Source: an uncultured Eubacteriales bacterium
GTDB taxonomy: Bacteria > Bacillota > Clostridia > Peptostreptococcales > Anaerovoracaceae
Assembly (NCBI GenBank): GCA_902763505.1
Contig: CACWSO010000007.1
Coordinates: 62,001-126,000 of the forward strand
DNA length: 64,000 bases
Direction: 5' to 3'
Below, piece after piece: positions 1-8,462 of this stretch; the stretch's first letter is position 1; each line of letters opens with the position of its first letter. The position numbers and the translations under genes were made by a program. The notes beneath the pieces are model-generated. The model was not told the DNA's origin and did not search any database. It saw only the letters and a list, made by a program, of their open reading frames with translations.

Positions 1-1
1 A

Positions 2-178
2 AGCTGCCGCAGTCTCGACCAACCATTAGTCGGCGCCGACCTTGGCAGCTTCCAATACTATCTTATTGATGGATATATTGTTTCAGATAACATTCAGATC
101 GATGCGCTGGAAACAATGGATCTGGGCTTTGTGAATGCCGATCACAATCCGGTGGTACTGCAGTTCACGTTACAATAG
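2..178 (+). CDS. Endonuclease/exonuclease/phosphatase (EEP) family protein, C-terminal fragment
   Basis: An open frame enters from the left edge and stops at TAG 176-178, giving 58 residues. The translation contains YLIDGYIVSDNIQ and, close to the end, FVNADHNPVVLQFTL. The IDY/IDG-x-VSDNI strand followed by a (S/A)DHNPV motif is the classic C-terminus of EEP-superfamily metal-dependent phosphoesterases, where the D and H of the motif are catalytic. The N-terminus lies outside the window, so substrate (DNA, sphingolipid or inositol phosphate) cannot be told. It converges with the ornithine-cyclodeaminase-like gene, 45 bases away. The S of the usual SDHNPV is A here. Confidence 0.7.
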   Translation, partial: SCRSLDQPLVGADLGSFQYYLIDGYIVSDNIQIDALETMDLGFVNADHNPVVLQFTLQ

Positions 179-223
179 CCGAAGCGGCGCTGCAACATGT
201 TATTGCTTGCAATCTGATGCCCC

Positions 224-1234
224 TTACAACTCTACTGTCGTCCCCAGCCCTTTCTTTTCAGCAAGCTCGAGGGCAACTTTTGCTGCGGCGATATCCAGGA
301 GAGCCATACCGGCTGGGTCGTAAATGGTGATGTCATCATCCGATGTTCTTCCCGTTACGCCGCTTGCAATGAGGGTTCCGATTTCATGGATATTTTCAGC
401 TGCGATGATTCCTTTCTTGACCGGAATCTCCACTTCACCCGCTTCAATGCAGTGTTCCATATCATCTACGAAAACTTTCGCATTTGCGAAGATCTCCGGA
501 TCCAGTTCTTCTTTCCCTTCCATGTCAGAGCCGACAGTTGAGAAGTGCATGCCGGGACGAACCCACTCTTTTTTGATGACCGGTTCTCTTGATGGTGTCA
601 CTGTGATGACCACATCGCTCTGCGGAACCGTGACTTCCGGTTCATTGGTTGCTTCAAAGGCAACGCCTGAAGCATCGATTCCAAGTTCATCTGCGAGTCT
701 GTCGCGGATCTTTGATACAAAGGCAACTGCATTCTCAGGGAAAAGCAGATCTGCCACATAGACTTTCTTCAGTCCAGGGAAAACGGTAATCATTGCACCA
801 ATCTGGTAAGCCGCCTGATTTCCCGCGCCCAGCACGAAGAGTGTCTCAGGATTCTTCTTCGCAAGATACTTCGCACCGATTGCTCCCGCTGCACCTGTCC
901 TTACGCCTGTGATATAAGCGCCTTCCAGAATACCTATCGTCTGTCCTGTGAATTCATCGAACAGATTGATGGATGCCATCAGCGTTGGCAATCCCCTCTC
1001 TGCATTCCCGCCAAAGAAGCCAATGGTCTTATGTCCGAAAATGTGGTCTCCCGGCAGATAACCGGAACGGATATCCATGTCCCGGACGCCTTCCTCGAAG
1101 ATGTGGAATACTGTCGGCCATGCGACGGCCTCTCCTGCACTCTTCATTTTATATACATTTTCGACAGCCTCGATGGTAGGTCCCATCTCTATAACCTGCA
1201 TAATTTCGTTTCTGTTCAGTACCTTTGTGCTCAT
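224..1234 (-). CDS. Ornithine cyclodeaminase / mu-crystallin family protein
   Basis: The 336-residue product has the family length and layout: a substrate-binding N-terminal half, the RTGAAGAIGAKYLA helix near residue 115, and a Rossmann NAD(P) loop GAGNQA at about 136. A proline-rich PSREPVIKKEWVRPGMH stretch and a SDMEGKEELD segment, both typical of the family, follow. Members deaminate ornithine to proline or reduce/oxidise imino and amino acids; which reaction applies here is not decidable from sequence. The ATG at 1234 has GGAGGTAAC upstream. It is the last gene of a minus-strand group with an aminotransferase and a small DMT transporter, which suggests amino acid catabolism or opine/imine metabolism. 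Confidence 0.85.
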   Translation of the reverse strand: MSTKVLNRNEIMQVIEMGPTIEAVENVYKMKSAGEAVAWPTVFHIFEEGVRDMDIRSGYLPGDHIFGHKTIGFFGGNAERGLPTLMASINLFDEFTGQTIGILEGAYITGVRTGAAGAIGAKYLAKKNPETLFVLGAGNQAAYQIGAMITVFPGLKKVYVADLLFPENAVAFVSKIRDRLADELGIDASGVAFEATNEPEVTVPQSDVVITVTPSREPVIKKEWVRPGMHFSTVGSDMEGKEELDPEIFANAKVFVDDMEHCIEAGEVEIPVKKGIIAAENIHEIGTLIASGVTGRTSDDDITIYDPAGMALLDIAAAKVALELAEKKGLGTTVEL

Positions 1235-1261
1235 TGTTACCTCCTTATCTATTGCCTTTGC

Positions 1262-2386
1262 TTATATCTCACGAAGGAAATCTGTAAACAGTTCAAGTCC
1301 TTTCTGCAGCACTTCCGGATCGAAGGCGTATCCGATTCTGACGGCGCCTTCCATTTCGAAACATTCTCCTGGTGTGAACAGGACGCCCTTTGATTTCATG
1401 AGTTTGTCACAGAGTTCTCTTGACGGCATATCTTTTTTGTAGTAGACAAGCGCGGTCGTTCCGGCTACCGGTCTCTGGCAGTACACCTCTGGTGTAGCAT
1501 TTACCCAATCATCCAGGATCTGACGGTTCTTCAGCAGAATCGCGCGGTTCCTTTCGATGATCTTATCTTTATTTGCCAAAGCCAGAGCCGCCAGCTTGTC
1601 GTCAATAACAGCGCAGCTGATCGTGTCATAATCTCTTCTCTCATGGAATCTGTGAATCAGATCTATATCTCTCGTGACGATCCAGCCCAGGCGTACGCCG
1701 GCCATGGACCAGGATTTAGACATACTGCCGACGGAGATTCCCTTTTCGTACAGATCGACAACAGAATACATGTAACTACCGTCTTCGGAGATCCCTCTGT
1801 ACACCTCATCGCAGAGGACATAGGCTCCAACGCTCCTGGCAACTTCGATGACCTGCTCCATGACATCTTTAGGAATCAATGATCCGGATGGGTTGTTTGG
1901 ACTGTTCATGGTAATCATCTTCGTGTTTTCATCGACCAGCTCCTTCAGTTTTTCGATATCCGGCAGGAAGTGGTTTTCCAGATTCAGATTGAGGATTCTG
2001 ACTTCCGCTCCGATGGATTCCGGAATCGAATAATGCTGCTGATAGGTCGGCATGACGGAAACCATGTTGTCTGACGGATCGATCAATGCCATGATAACGT
2101 GATTATTTGCACCGATGGCGCCGTGCATCGGAACGACGTGTTCCGGTCTGACCAATTCCCCGTAAAGCCCTGCGATACCTTCCAGCAATTCCGGGGAGCC
2201 AAAGATGTGACCATATGTCAGACGGGTGTCTGCCAGTTCATTCATAAACTCTGCCGTATCCAGTCCTGCCATCTCAGTCAGCTCTCTTACGGTCAGTGAA
2301 TCTATGCATGTCTCTGCCAGATTATATGTACAATCATCTTCGTATTCATTCATCCAGCGTTCTACTTTGAAAGTTTTGATATCCAT
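1262..2386 (-). CDS. PLP-dependent aminotransferase, class I/II
   Basis: A 374-residue fold-type I aminotransferase. The visible landmarks are NSPNNPSGS (substrate/cofactor binding), CDEVYRG (the Asp that contacts the pyridine nitrogen), and SMSKSWSMAGVRLGW, in which K224 is the expected PLP Schiff-base lysine. It ends with the usual C-terminal small domain containing VRIGYAF. Such enzymes move amino groups between amino acids and 2-oxo acids; substrate is not predictable. The start ATG at 2386 is preceded by AAGGAGATC. It lies 27 bases upstream of the ornithine-cyclodeaminase-like gene and 30 bases after the small transporter gene, so the three are probably one operon. Confidence 0.88.
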   Translation of the reverse strand: MDIKTFKVERWMNEYEDDCTYNLAETCIDSLTVRELTEMAGLDTAEFMNELADTRLTYGHIFGSPELLEGIAGLYGELVRPEHVVPMHGAIGANNHVIMALIDPSDNMVSVMPTYQQHYSIPESIGAEVRILNLNLENHFLPDIEKLKELVDENTKMITMNSPNNPSGSLIPKDVMEQVIEVARSVGAYVLCDEVYRGISEDGSYMYSVVDLYEKGISVGSMSKSWSMAGVRLGWIVTRDIDLIHRFHERRDYDTISCAVIDDKLAALALANKDKIIERNRAILLKNRQILDDWVNATPEVYCQRPVAGTTALVYYKKDMPSRELCDKLMKSKGVLFTPGECFEMEGAVRIGYAFDPEVLQKGLELFTDFLREI

Positions 2387-2416
2387 GTTGATCTCCTTTT
2401 CTTATACGACGAAATG

Positions 2417-2848
2417 TTACTTCAGATTGATAAACACCAGACCGACGACGCAGATGCCCACGCCGGCCAGTTTGTTCCAAGTCATCGGTTCGTGGTAGAG
2501 CAGAAGTCCGACGAAAATCAATGCGACTGCCAGGAACGCCGACTGCACGATGGCCGCAGTGTTAACCTGCCATCCTGCCTTGTAAGCATAGATGAAGCCC
2601 ACTTCAAGCGCTACCAGAACGAATCCAAACACAAATGGCACCCAGTTCAGTTTGCTGTACTCCATGATCAGATTGGCTGATCCTCTGTTCAGCGCGAAGT
2701 ACAGAGTGCCGCTCGACAGGAACGCTACCATATAGGTTACGGTCAGCGCTGCCAGCGGATTGATATCCACCGGCATGGATTTGGCGCAGATCTGGTACAT
2801 TACATTTGCGAAAACTACTAAAGCGATTGGCCAGATATAAGCAACCAT
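2417..2848 (-). CDS. Half-size DMT (EamA-like) membrane transporter
   Basis: A 143-residue, strongly hydrophobic protein with about five predicted membrane helices. The C-terminal part (LLLYHEPMTWNKLAGVGICVVGLVFI) matches the end of an EamA domain, so this is a single-EamA-repeat protein rather than the usual two-repeat transporter of about 300 residues; it would have to dimerise. AAAGGAGA precedes the ATG. First gene of the minus-strand trio, it probably moves the substrate or product of the downstream aminotransferase and cyclodeaminase-like enzymes. The substrate is unknown. Confidence 0.7.
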   Translation of the reverse strand: MVAYIWPIALVVFANVMYQICAKSMPVDINPLAALTVTYMVAFLSSGTLYFALNRGSANLIMEYSKLNWVPFVFGFVLVALEVGFIYAYKAGWQVNTAAIVQSAFLAVALIFVGLLLYHEPMTWNKLAGVGICVVGLVFINLK

Positions 2849-2891
2849 TTCTTTCTCCTTTCAAACCATCTGGTTTCTTTTCTTTACTTGA

Positions 2892-2900
2892 AGTATAGCA
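2892..2900 (-). promoter_or_regulatory. Extended -10 promoter for the transporter/aminotransferase operon
   Basis: On the minus strand the sequence TGCTATACT (extended -10, TGn plus TATACT) lies 44 bases upstream of the first gene. I see no good -35 box at the usual spacing, which fits an extended -10 or activator-dependent promoter. It sits back to back with the PucR gene promoter. Confidence 0.4.
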
Positions 2901-2950
2901 GAATCCTGATTGCGAGTTTTTGTGAAATATGAGAATATTCTTTAATAATA

Positions 2951-2979
2951 TTGTGTTTTCTACAAAATCAATATAGAAT
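2951..2979 (+). promoter_or_regulatory. Putative sigma-A promoter of the pucR-type regulator
   Basis: TTGTGT, a 17-base spacer and TAGAAT precede the PucR gene by 45 bases. The match is moderate (TAGAAT for TATAAT). The 176-base divergent region between 2849 and 3024 holds this and the opposing extended -10 element and is AT-rich, so it is the natural place for the regulator to act on both operons. Confidence 0.4.
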
Positions 2980-3024
2980 AAGAACAGACAGACCTACTGG
3001 AAACAGTATTTAGGAGAACACCTT

Positions 3025-4197
3025 ATGGCATTGACCGTAAAAGACATTCTGGAGCTGCCTTTCGGGCAGCGTATGAAACTGCTGGCAGGCGGGAAAGGCC
3101 TGACCCGGCCTGTTGTTTCTGTCGAAATCGCCGACTATGAATTTGCTCCTGACATAAAGTTCGTGCCGGAAGCAAACTTCAATCTTGAGGATGATATGGA
3201 ACCCGGCAGCTTTATCATCACAAGTTTTCTGTTTGCCAAAGACGACCCTTCCCTGATTCTTTCCTCCATAGAAACAATGGAGAAAATGGGAATGGCTGGT
3301 CTCGCCTTCAAGCAGATTATCTACGATCAGCTGCCCGCCGAAGCATTAGCATTCGCCGAAAAAAAGAACTTCCCTCTCTTCTCATTCAGCAAGGATCTGT
3401 GGTTCGAGAATATCATTTTCGATATCATGTATGCGGTACAGTTCGACGATAAAGTCTATCTGTCAGAGGAAAAAATCGACAACATGCTCTCCGGAAAGAT
3501 GACTCGTTCAGAGCTGGATATCATTTTGAAAGGAATCTCACTGAAACTGCGCCGGTACATCTCCGTCATTTACATCTCAGGCAAGGACCTCGATGCTGGC
3601 CGCATCCTCCGCAGCTTTTATCTGCTCAAAGGTTTTCACAGCAAAGGCCTCATGGTTCGATACGAGGACGGTCTGTTTCTAATCACTACCTCAGACCGAG
3701 GTAATGCGAAAACGCACGACCTCATTCGAGCGGAGGCATTTGAGCTGCTTGGGCTGGATGTCGATGGAGGGCTCATGATTGGCTGCAGCGACGTGCACGA
3801 ACCGGCACAGTTGGATAAAGCTTTCCGGGAAAGTCATTACTGCTTTACGGCCTCTTCCATCGAAGGCAGTCCCTTCGAACACTTCTCCGACACGGGCATC
3901 TATCAAGTGATTCTGCCGTCGATGGGCAATACTGAGCTAATTGCCTTTGCAAAAGACATCACATCCGCGTATGATAGTAATGCAGATTTGTGTGAAACAG
4001 TGAAAGAATACCTGGCGTCAGGCGGCGATGTAACGAAAACATCGGCCGCTCTGCACTGCCATCAGAATACTGTGCGATACCGCCTTGGGAAAATACGTGA
4101 ACTGACAGGGCTTACTGCGGCATCCGACAGTGAACTCTTCATGCAGCTCAAAATAGCTGCTGTTATCACCAATGCCAAAGGAGGTCAACATGCGTAA
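3025..4197 (+). CDS. PucR family transcriptional regulator
   Basis: The 390-residue protein starts with the purine-catabolism-regulator-like N-terminal domain (MALTVKDILELPFGQRMKLL, then GLTRPV and a sensory domain to about residue 135). It ends with the PucR/CdaR helix-turn-helix (LASGGDVTKTSAALHCHQNTVRYRLGKI, about 332-360). Members sense purines, amino acids or sugar acids and usually activate nearby catabolic genes. The stop overlaps the start of the next gene by 8 bases, so it is translationally coupled to the cysteine-desulfidase-like gene. It diverges from the transporter/aminotransferase/cyclodeaminase operon, making both groups likely targets. The ligand is not predictable. Confidence 0.88.
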   Translation: MALTVKDILELPFGQRMKLLAGGKGLTRPVVSVEIADYEFAPDIKFVPEANFNLEDDMEPGSFIITSFLFAKDDPSLILSSIETMEKMGMAGLAFKQIIYDQLPAEALAFAEKKNFPLFSFSKDLWFENIIFDIMYAVQFDDKVYLSEEKIDNMLSGKMTRSELDIILKGISLKLRRYISVIYISGKDLDAGRILRSFYLLKGFHSKGLMVRYEDGLFLITTSDRGNAKTHDLIRAEAFELLGLDVDGGLMIGCSDVHEPAQLDKAFRESHYCFTASSIEGSPFEHFSDTGIYQVILPSMGNTELIAFAKDITSAYDSNADLCETVKEYLASGGDVTKTSAALHCHQNTVRYRLGKIRELTGLTAASDSELFMQLKIAAVITNAKGGQHA

Positions 4198-5464
4198 ATC
4201 AGACGTAAGATACGCACAGTTCGTGAGTATTCTGAAAGAAGAACTGCTGCCCGCCATGGGATGCACGGAACCTATCGCCATTGCATATGCAGCGGCAAAA
4301 GCCAGGGCTGTTCTGGGAACAGTTCCGGATAAAATGACCATCGAAGTAAGCGGCAATATCATAAAAAATGTGAAAAGCGTTGTTGTTCCACACACTGGCG
4401 GGCTGCGCGGGATCAAGGCTGCAGCTGCAGCCGGCGCTGTTGCAGGAAGTGAAGACGCAGAGCTGGAAGTCATCTCCAACGTGACACGGGAACAAATTGA
4501 AGAAATCGAACGTTATCTCGAGTCTGCCGAAATGGAAATCATCCACGTAGACCGCAATCATATCTTTGACATCGGCGTGAAAGCTTTTGCAGGAGAGAAT
4601 GTTTCCTATGTCAGGATCGTGGATTACCACATCAACATCGTTGAGATCAAACGAAACGATGATGTGATTCTGCTTAAGGAGTCGGCGATGCAGGGTGATG
4701 ATCTGACAGACAGAAGTGAACTCATTATCAATGCCATTATTGATTTCGCAAATTCTGTAGATCTGGACGATGTCCGCGAGGTTCTGCAGAGGCAAATCGA
4801 TTACAATATGGCGATTGCGGAAGAAGGTCTCCGGGGAGACTACGGTGCGAACATCGGCAAAGTGCTGCTGGCAGGCCATGAAGATGATCTGCCATATGTC
4901 ATGCGTGCCTATGCGGCAGCAGGCAGCGACGCCAGAATGAACGGTTGCGAGCTCCCTGTAGTCATTAATTCAGGCAGCGGCAATCAGGGCATTACAGCCA
5001 GCGTCCCTGTCATCGTCTATGCGCGTGAAATGGACAAGACCGAAGAACAGCTGCTCCGGGCGCTTGTCATCTCAAACCTCGTGACCATCCATCTCAAGAC
5101 CGGGATCGGCAGGCTTTCGGCATACTGCGGTGTCGTGAGCGCAGGCTGTGGTGCCGGAGCGGGTATCAGCTATCTGCGTGAAAACAATCCGGATGCGATT
5201 CGCCATACCGTTGTCAACGCCCTCGCCGTGGATTCGGGAATCGTCTGCGATGGCGCAAAGGCAAGCTGCGCTGCTAAGATTGCCTCTGCTGTCGACGCGG
5301 GGCTCATGGGTATGTGGATGTACGAACACGGCAATGAGTTCTTCGGGGGCGACGGTATCGTCAAGCACGGCGTTGAGAAAACCATTGAAACCGTCGGCAA
5401 ATTAGCCAGACACGGTATGAGAGCAACGGATGAAGAAATTATCCGATTGATGCTAGAAGATTAG
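4190..5464 (+). CDS. L-cysteine desulfidase / L-serine dehydratase-alpha-like protein (UPF0597, CyuA type)
   Basis: I place the start at ATG 4190, inside the end of pucR, because AAAGGAGGT lies just upstream; this gives 424 residues, the family length. The hallmark GCTEP occurs at Cys25, and further cysteines appear in the CGVVSAGCGAG and CDGAKASC stretches of the C-terminal half. Those cysteines are expected to hold a [4Fe-4S] cluster as in iron-sulfur serine dehydratases. Characterised relatives break cysteine to pyruvate, ammonia and sulfide. Coupling to the PucR regulator suggests substrate-induced amino acid degradation. Serine instead of cysteine as substrate is a fair alternative. Confidence 0.82.
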   Translation: MRKSDVRYAQFVSILKEELLPAMGCTEPIAIAYAAAKARAVLGTVPDKMTIEVSGNIIKNVKSVVVPHTGGLRGIKAAAAAGAVAGSEDAELEVISNVTREQIEEIERYLESAEMEIIHVDRNHIFDIGVKAFAGENVSYVRIVDYHINIVEIKRNDDVILLKESAMQGDDLTDRSELIINAIIDFANSVDLDDVREVLQRQIDYNMAIAEEGLRGDYGANIGKVLLAGHEDDLPYVMRAYAAAGSDARMNGCELPVVINSGSGNQGITASVPVIVYAREMDKTEEQLLRALVISNLVTIHLKTGIGRLSAYCGVVSAGCGAGAGISYLRENNPDAIRHTVVNALAVDSGIVCDGAKASCAAKIASAVDAGLMGMWMYEHGNEFFGGDGIVKHGVEKTIETVGKLARHGMRATDEEIIRLMLED

Positions 5465-5474
5465 GAGCTTGTAA

Positions 5475-6524
5475 ATGAAATTTCTGTATCCATTACTGAT
5501 ATTCCTTCCGGTCACGATCATCGGAAAATACATGGGGCTTTCGGACCCTCTTCTGTTTATATGCAGTTCCCTCGCCATCATTCCACTGGCGGGACTCATG
5601 GGCAAAAGCACTGATATCATTTCCTGCTTTTGCGGGCAGAGAATCGGCGGACTGCTGAACGCAACTTTCGGCAACGCAACAGAGCTGATCATCGCCTTTG
5701 TTGCGATGAAGGCGGGGCTATTCGATGTAGTAAAGGCGTCGCTGGCAGGATCCGTTATTGGCAATATTCTGCTGGTTCTCGGCATGTCTATGCTGGTCGG
5801 CGGACTAAAATACAAGACACAGACGTTCAACCGGAATTCCATCAACATCACTTCAAGCATGCTGCTCCTGGCGGTGCTCGGACTCTCTATCCCGGCAATC
5901 TTTACCCACACTGTACCGGAGGCTTGGCTGACCACACGGTTTGAAGGACTCAGTGTCATCATCGCAGTTTTAATGCTTCTGGTCTACATCATGCAGTTTG
6001 TCTTCTGCTTCGTCACGCACCGTTTCCTCTACGAAGAAACACTTACTGAGGACGACGGAGAAAAGCCATCTATGAAGTTGCCGGCAGCCATCGGCTTGCT
6101 GGTTGCTTCTACCATTTGCATTGCCGTTCTCTCTGAGATCTTCGTCGGAACAATTGAACCGATGGCCGAAAGTGTCGGACTCTCACCGGCCTTCGTCGGC
6201 ATCATCCTCGTACCGATCATCGGCAATGCGGCAGAGCACTCCTCTGCCATCATCATGGCATTCAAGAACAAGATGAACGCAGCGGTTGAAATCGCATTGG
6301 GATCAAGCCTGCAGATCATTCTGTTCGTCATCCCTGTACTTGTGCTGCTCAGCCTCTGTTTCACCCCGATGAGCATCGTGTTCACGCCATTCGAACTAGT
6401 CGCTCTGGTGGCATCCGTCCTCATCGCCAACCGTGTTGCTTCTGACGGTGAATCAAACTGGCTGGAGGGATTGCAGCTCGTCGTCGTCTATATTATGATC
6501 GGCGCCGCATTTTTCTTCGTATAA
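5475..6524 (+). CDS. Calcium/proton exchanger (CAX type, CaCA superfamily)
   Basis: A 349-residue integral membrane protein with about 11 helices and the two inverted alpha-repeat signatures: GNATELIIAF near residue 71 and GNAAEHSSAI near residue 251. The glutamates in these repeats bind the cation in CAX exchangers. An acidic loop between the two halves (EETLTEDDGEKP) is also typical. It is expected to export Ca2+ in exchange for protons at the cytoplasmic membrane. The gene begins 10 bases after the desulfidase-like gene with AGGAG upstream, so it is probably co-transcribed, although no functional link is obvious. Confidence 0.88.
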   Translation: MKFLYPLLIFLPVTIIGKYMGLSDPLLFICSSLAIIPLAGLMGKSTDIISCFCGQRIGGLLNATFGNATELIIAFVAMKAGLFDVVKASLAGSVIGNILLVLGMSMLVGGLKYKTQTFNRNSINITSSMLLLAVLGLSIPAIFTHTVPEAWLTTRFEGLSVIIAVLMLLVYIMQFVFCFVTHRFLYEETLTEDDGEKPSMKLPAAIGLLVASTICIAVLSEIFVGTIEPMAESVGLSPAFVGIILVPIIGNAAEHSSAIIMAFKNKMNAAVEIALGSSLQIILFVIPVLVLLSLCFTPMSIVFTPFELVALVASVLIANRVASDGESNWLEGLQLVVVYIMIGAAFFFV

Positions 6525-6573
6525 TCATCCTCCAATCATTAAAAAAAATTAACAGTATATTAATAAGTTGATG

Positions 6574-6619
6574 TATAATGGGTTGTGTGTTCATAAGAAA
6601 ATAGTTATGGACATATAAT
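6574..6619 (+). promoter_or_regulatory. Promoter/operator region of the ABC importer operon
   Basis: Two perfect TATAAT hexamers (6574-6579 and 6614-6619) lie upstream of the lipoprotein gene. Between and overlapping them is an imperfect inverted repeat, TGTTCATAA (6588-6596) and TTATGGACA (6605-6613), 8 of 9 pairs matching with an 8-base spacer. This looks like an operator for a dimeric regulator, with the second TATAAT starting at its edge. No strong -35 is evident for either hexamer. Confidence 0.4.
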
Positions 6620-6664
6620 CCATTTATTATTTAGACTTGTTGAAATTATAACTGGAGGTAAAAG

Positions 6665-7657
6665 ATGAAAAGGAAATTTGTCATTATAGCTGTTGCTGTA
6701 GTCACCGCTTTCAGCCTTTGTATGTCAATGGCAGGATGCGGCGGCAGCGATAGTTCTGAAGGCGACGGAGCTGCGACGCTTACAATCGTCCAGCAGTATG
6801 GCATGGCCTACGCTCCTCTTAAAGTGATTGAGCAGAAAGGCCTGATCGAAGAGAATTATGACGGGGACGTTGAAGTGAATTTCCAAACACTGAATTCAGG
6901 GGCATCCATCAATGATGCTTTTGTAGCAGGTGATGTGGATGTAGGCCTCATGGGCGTTGCGCCTGCAATTACCGGCTCCCTGAACGAAGGTGTTCCTTAT
7001 AAAATCTGCACAAACATTTCGGCGCAGCCGCACAAGCTCATGACGAATGACCCTAACATAAAATCATTGAAAGACATCGGCGAGAGCGACCAAATCGCGT
7101 TGGTCAACATCGGAAGTATCCAGCACATTCTGCTGGCTATGGCCTGCAAGGAACAGCTGGGCGATGCGCACGCACTCGACAACAATATCGCAGCCATGGC
7201 ACATCCTGACGGAATGACCGCTCTGCTGAACGGCAGCGTCAAGTGCCAGCTCACAACTTCACCATTCGTATTCAAGGAAGCTGCAGAAGATGGTATCTCT
7301 GAAGTAGAAGCCATTGAATCCGTATGGCCTGCAGGCAACTCCTTCATTGTTGCTGTAGCTTCAACTGATCTTTATGAAAACAACCCGGATCTGTACAATG
7401 CAGTACTCGCTGCTTTCGGTGACGCGATTGCGTTCATCAACGACGATCCGGAAGCTGCTGCCGAGATGCTCTGTGTCGATGAAGATGTCGATGCGCAGAC
7501 TTACCTTGAGTGGCTGAGCGATCCTGCATGCAGCTACTCCACAGAACTCAAGGGTGTTTCCACTATGGCTAAATTCATGACGGAAGAAGGCTTCCTGGAA
7601 GACGTTCAGTTCGATGATATCAGCCAGCTCGTATATGACGGTGTAGAAGGTGACTAA
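6665..7657 (+). CDS. ABC transporter substrate-binding lipoprotein (NMT1/nitrate-sulfonate-taurine type)
   Basis: The 330-residue protein has a signal peptide with a lipobox ending SMAGC (Cys at about 25) followed by a Gly/Ser-rich linker, so it is anchored outside the membrane. The mature part has the NMT1/SsuA-like pattern: QQYGMAYAPLKVIEQKGL, then DAFVAGDVDVGLMGVAPA, as in binding proteins for nitrate, sulfonates, taurine or thiamine precursors. GGAGG precedes the ATG. A permease and an ATPase follow directly, completing the importer. The ligand cannot be assigned from the sequence; the neighbouring sulfur-related enzyme makes an organosulfur compound worth testing. Confidence 0.87.
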   Translation: MKRKFVIIAVAVVTAFSLCMSMAGCGGSDSSEGDGAATLTIVQQYGMAYAPLKVIEQKGLIEENYDGDVEVNFQTLNSGASINDAFVAGDVDVGLMGVAPAITGSLNEGVPYKICTNISAQPHKLMTNDPNIKSLKDIGESDQIALVNIGSIQHILLAMACKEQLGDAHALDNNIAAMAHPDGMTALLNGSVKCQLTTSPFVFKEAAEDGISEVEAIESVWPAGNSFIVAVASTDLYENNPDLYNAVLAAFGDAIAFINDDPEAAAEMLCVDEDVDAQTYLEWLSDPACSYSTELKGVSTMAKFMTEEGFLEDVQFDDISQLVYDGVEGD

Positions 7658-7679
7658 AAAAGGCGGTTAAGGGAAGAGT

Positions 7680-8462
7680 ATGAAAAGCGAAACACGAAGT
7701 GAAATTCGGGACCAGATCATCTTTATCATATGCTTCATCATCGCCTGGTATGTGGTCTACAAAATGCGCGTGTTCAGCCCGACGGCATTTCCGTCAGTCG
7801 GAAGCATTGGCGAAAGTTTTGTGACCGCCTTCACCACCAATGATATGCTCAGTTATACCGGCCATTCCCTTCTGCTGATTGCGAAGGGATTGGCCATCGG
7901 CATTGGTCTGGCCTTTATTTTTTCAAGCCTCGCAGTGATCAGCAAACATTTTCACGCGATTTACAATCTGATTGTTTCCATCTGTGACCTGCTGCCGGGC
8001 GTTGCTCTGCTTCCTCTGGCGATCTGCTGGTTCGGGATCGGTGAAATCACGATCATCTTTATCGTAGTGCATTCGATTATCTGGCCGATGTCTAGAAGCA
8101 TCATGGACGGATTCAGTTCTATTCCGCGGATGTACATCGAAAGCGGTATGAACATCGGACTGAGAGGTCTGAAGCTCGTCACAGGCGTATATCTGCCGGC
8201 AGCTTTCTCCAGCGTACTCTCCGGCATGAGAGTCGGATGGGCAAGAGCATGGAGAGGCCTGATCAGCGTGGAGATGATTTTCGGAACCACAAGTTCCGGC
8301 GCGGGCATCGGATGGTATATCATGATGAGAAGAAACTTCATGGACATGTCCGGTGTATTTGCAGCCCTCATTGTTATCATCATCATTGGAGTTCTCGTTG
8401 AATACGGCATCTTCAGAACCGTTGAGAACCGTACAGTCAGAAAGTGGGGGATGGTACAGTGA
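7680..8462 (+). CDS. ABC transporter permease (SsuC/TauC-like)
   Basis: A 260-residue membrane protein with about six helices and the BPD_transp_1 EAA-like loop (SIPRMYIESGMNIGLRGLKLVTGVYLPAAFSSVLSGMRVGWARAWRGLI) that contacts the ATPase. This variant of the loop is typical of nitrate/sulfonate/taurine importers. It starts 22 bases after the binding-protein gene with AAGGGAAGAG upstream. The last codon and stop overlap the ATPase GTG start. Confidence 0.88.
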   Translation: MKSETRSEIRDQIIFIICFIIAWYVVYKMRVFSPTAFPSVGSIGESFVTAFTTNDMLSYTGHSLLLIAKGLAIGIGLAFIFSSLAVISKHFHAIYNLIVSICDLLPGVALLPLAICWFGIGEITIIFIVVHSIIWPMSRSIMDGFSSIPRMYIESGMNIGLRGLKLVTGVYLPAAFSSVLSGMRVGWARAWRGLISVEMIFGTTSSGAGIGWYIMMRRNFMDMSGVFAALIVIIIIGVLVEYGIFRTVENRTVRKWGMVQ

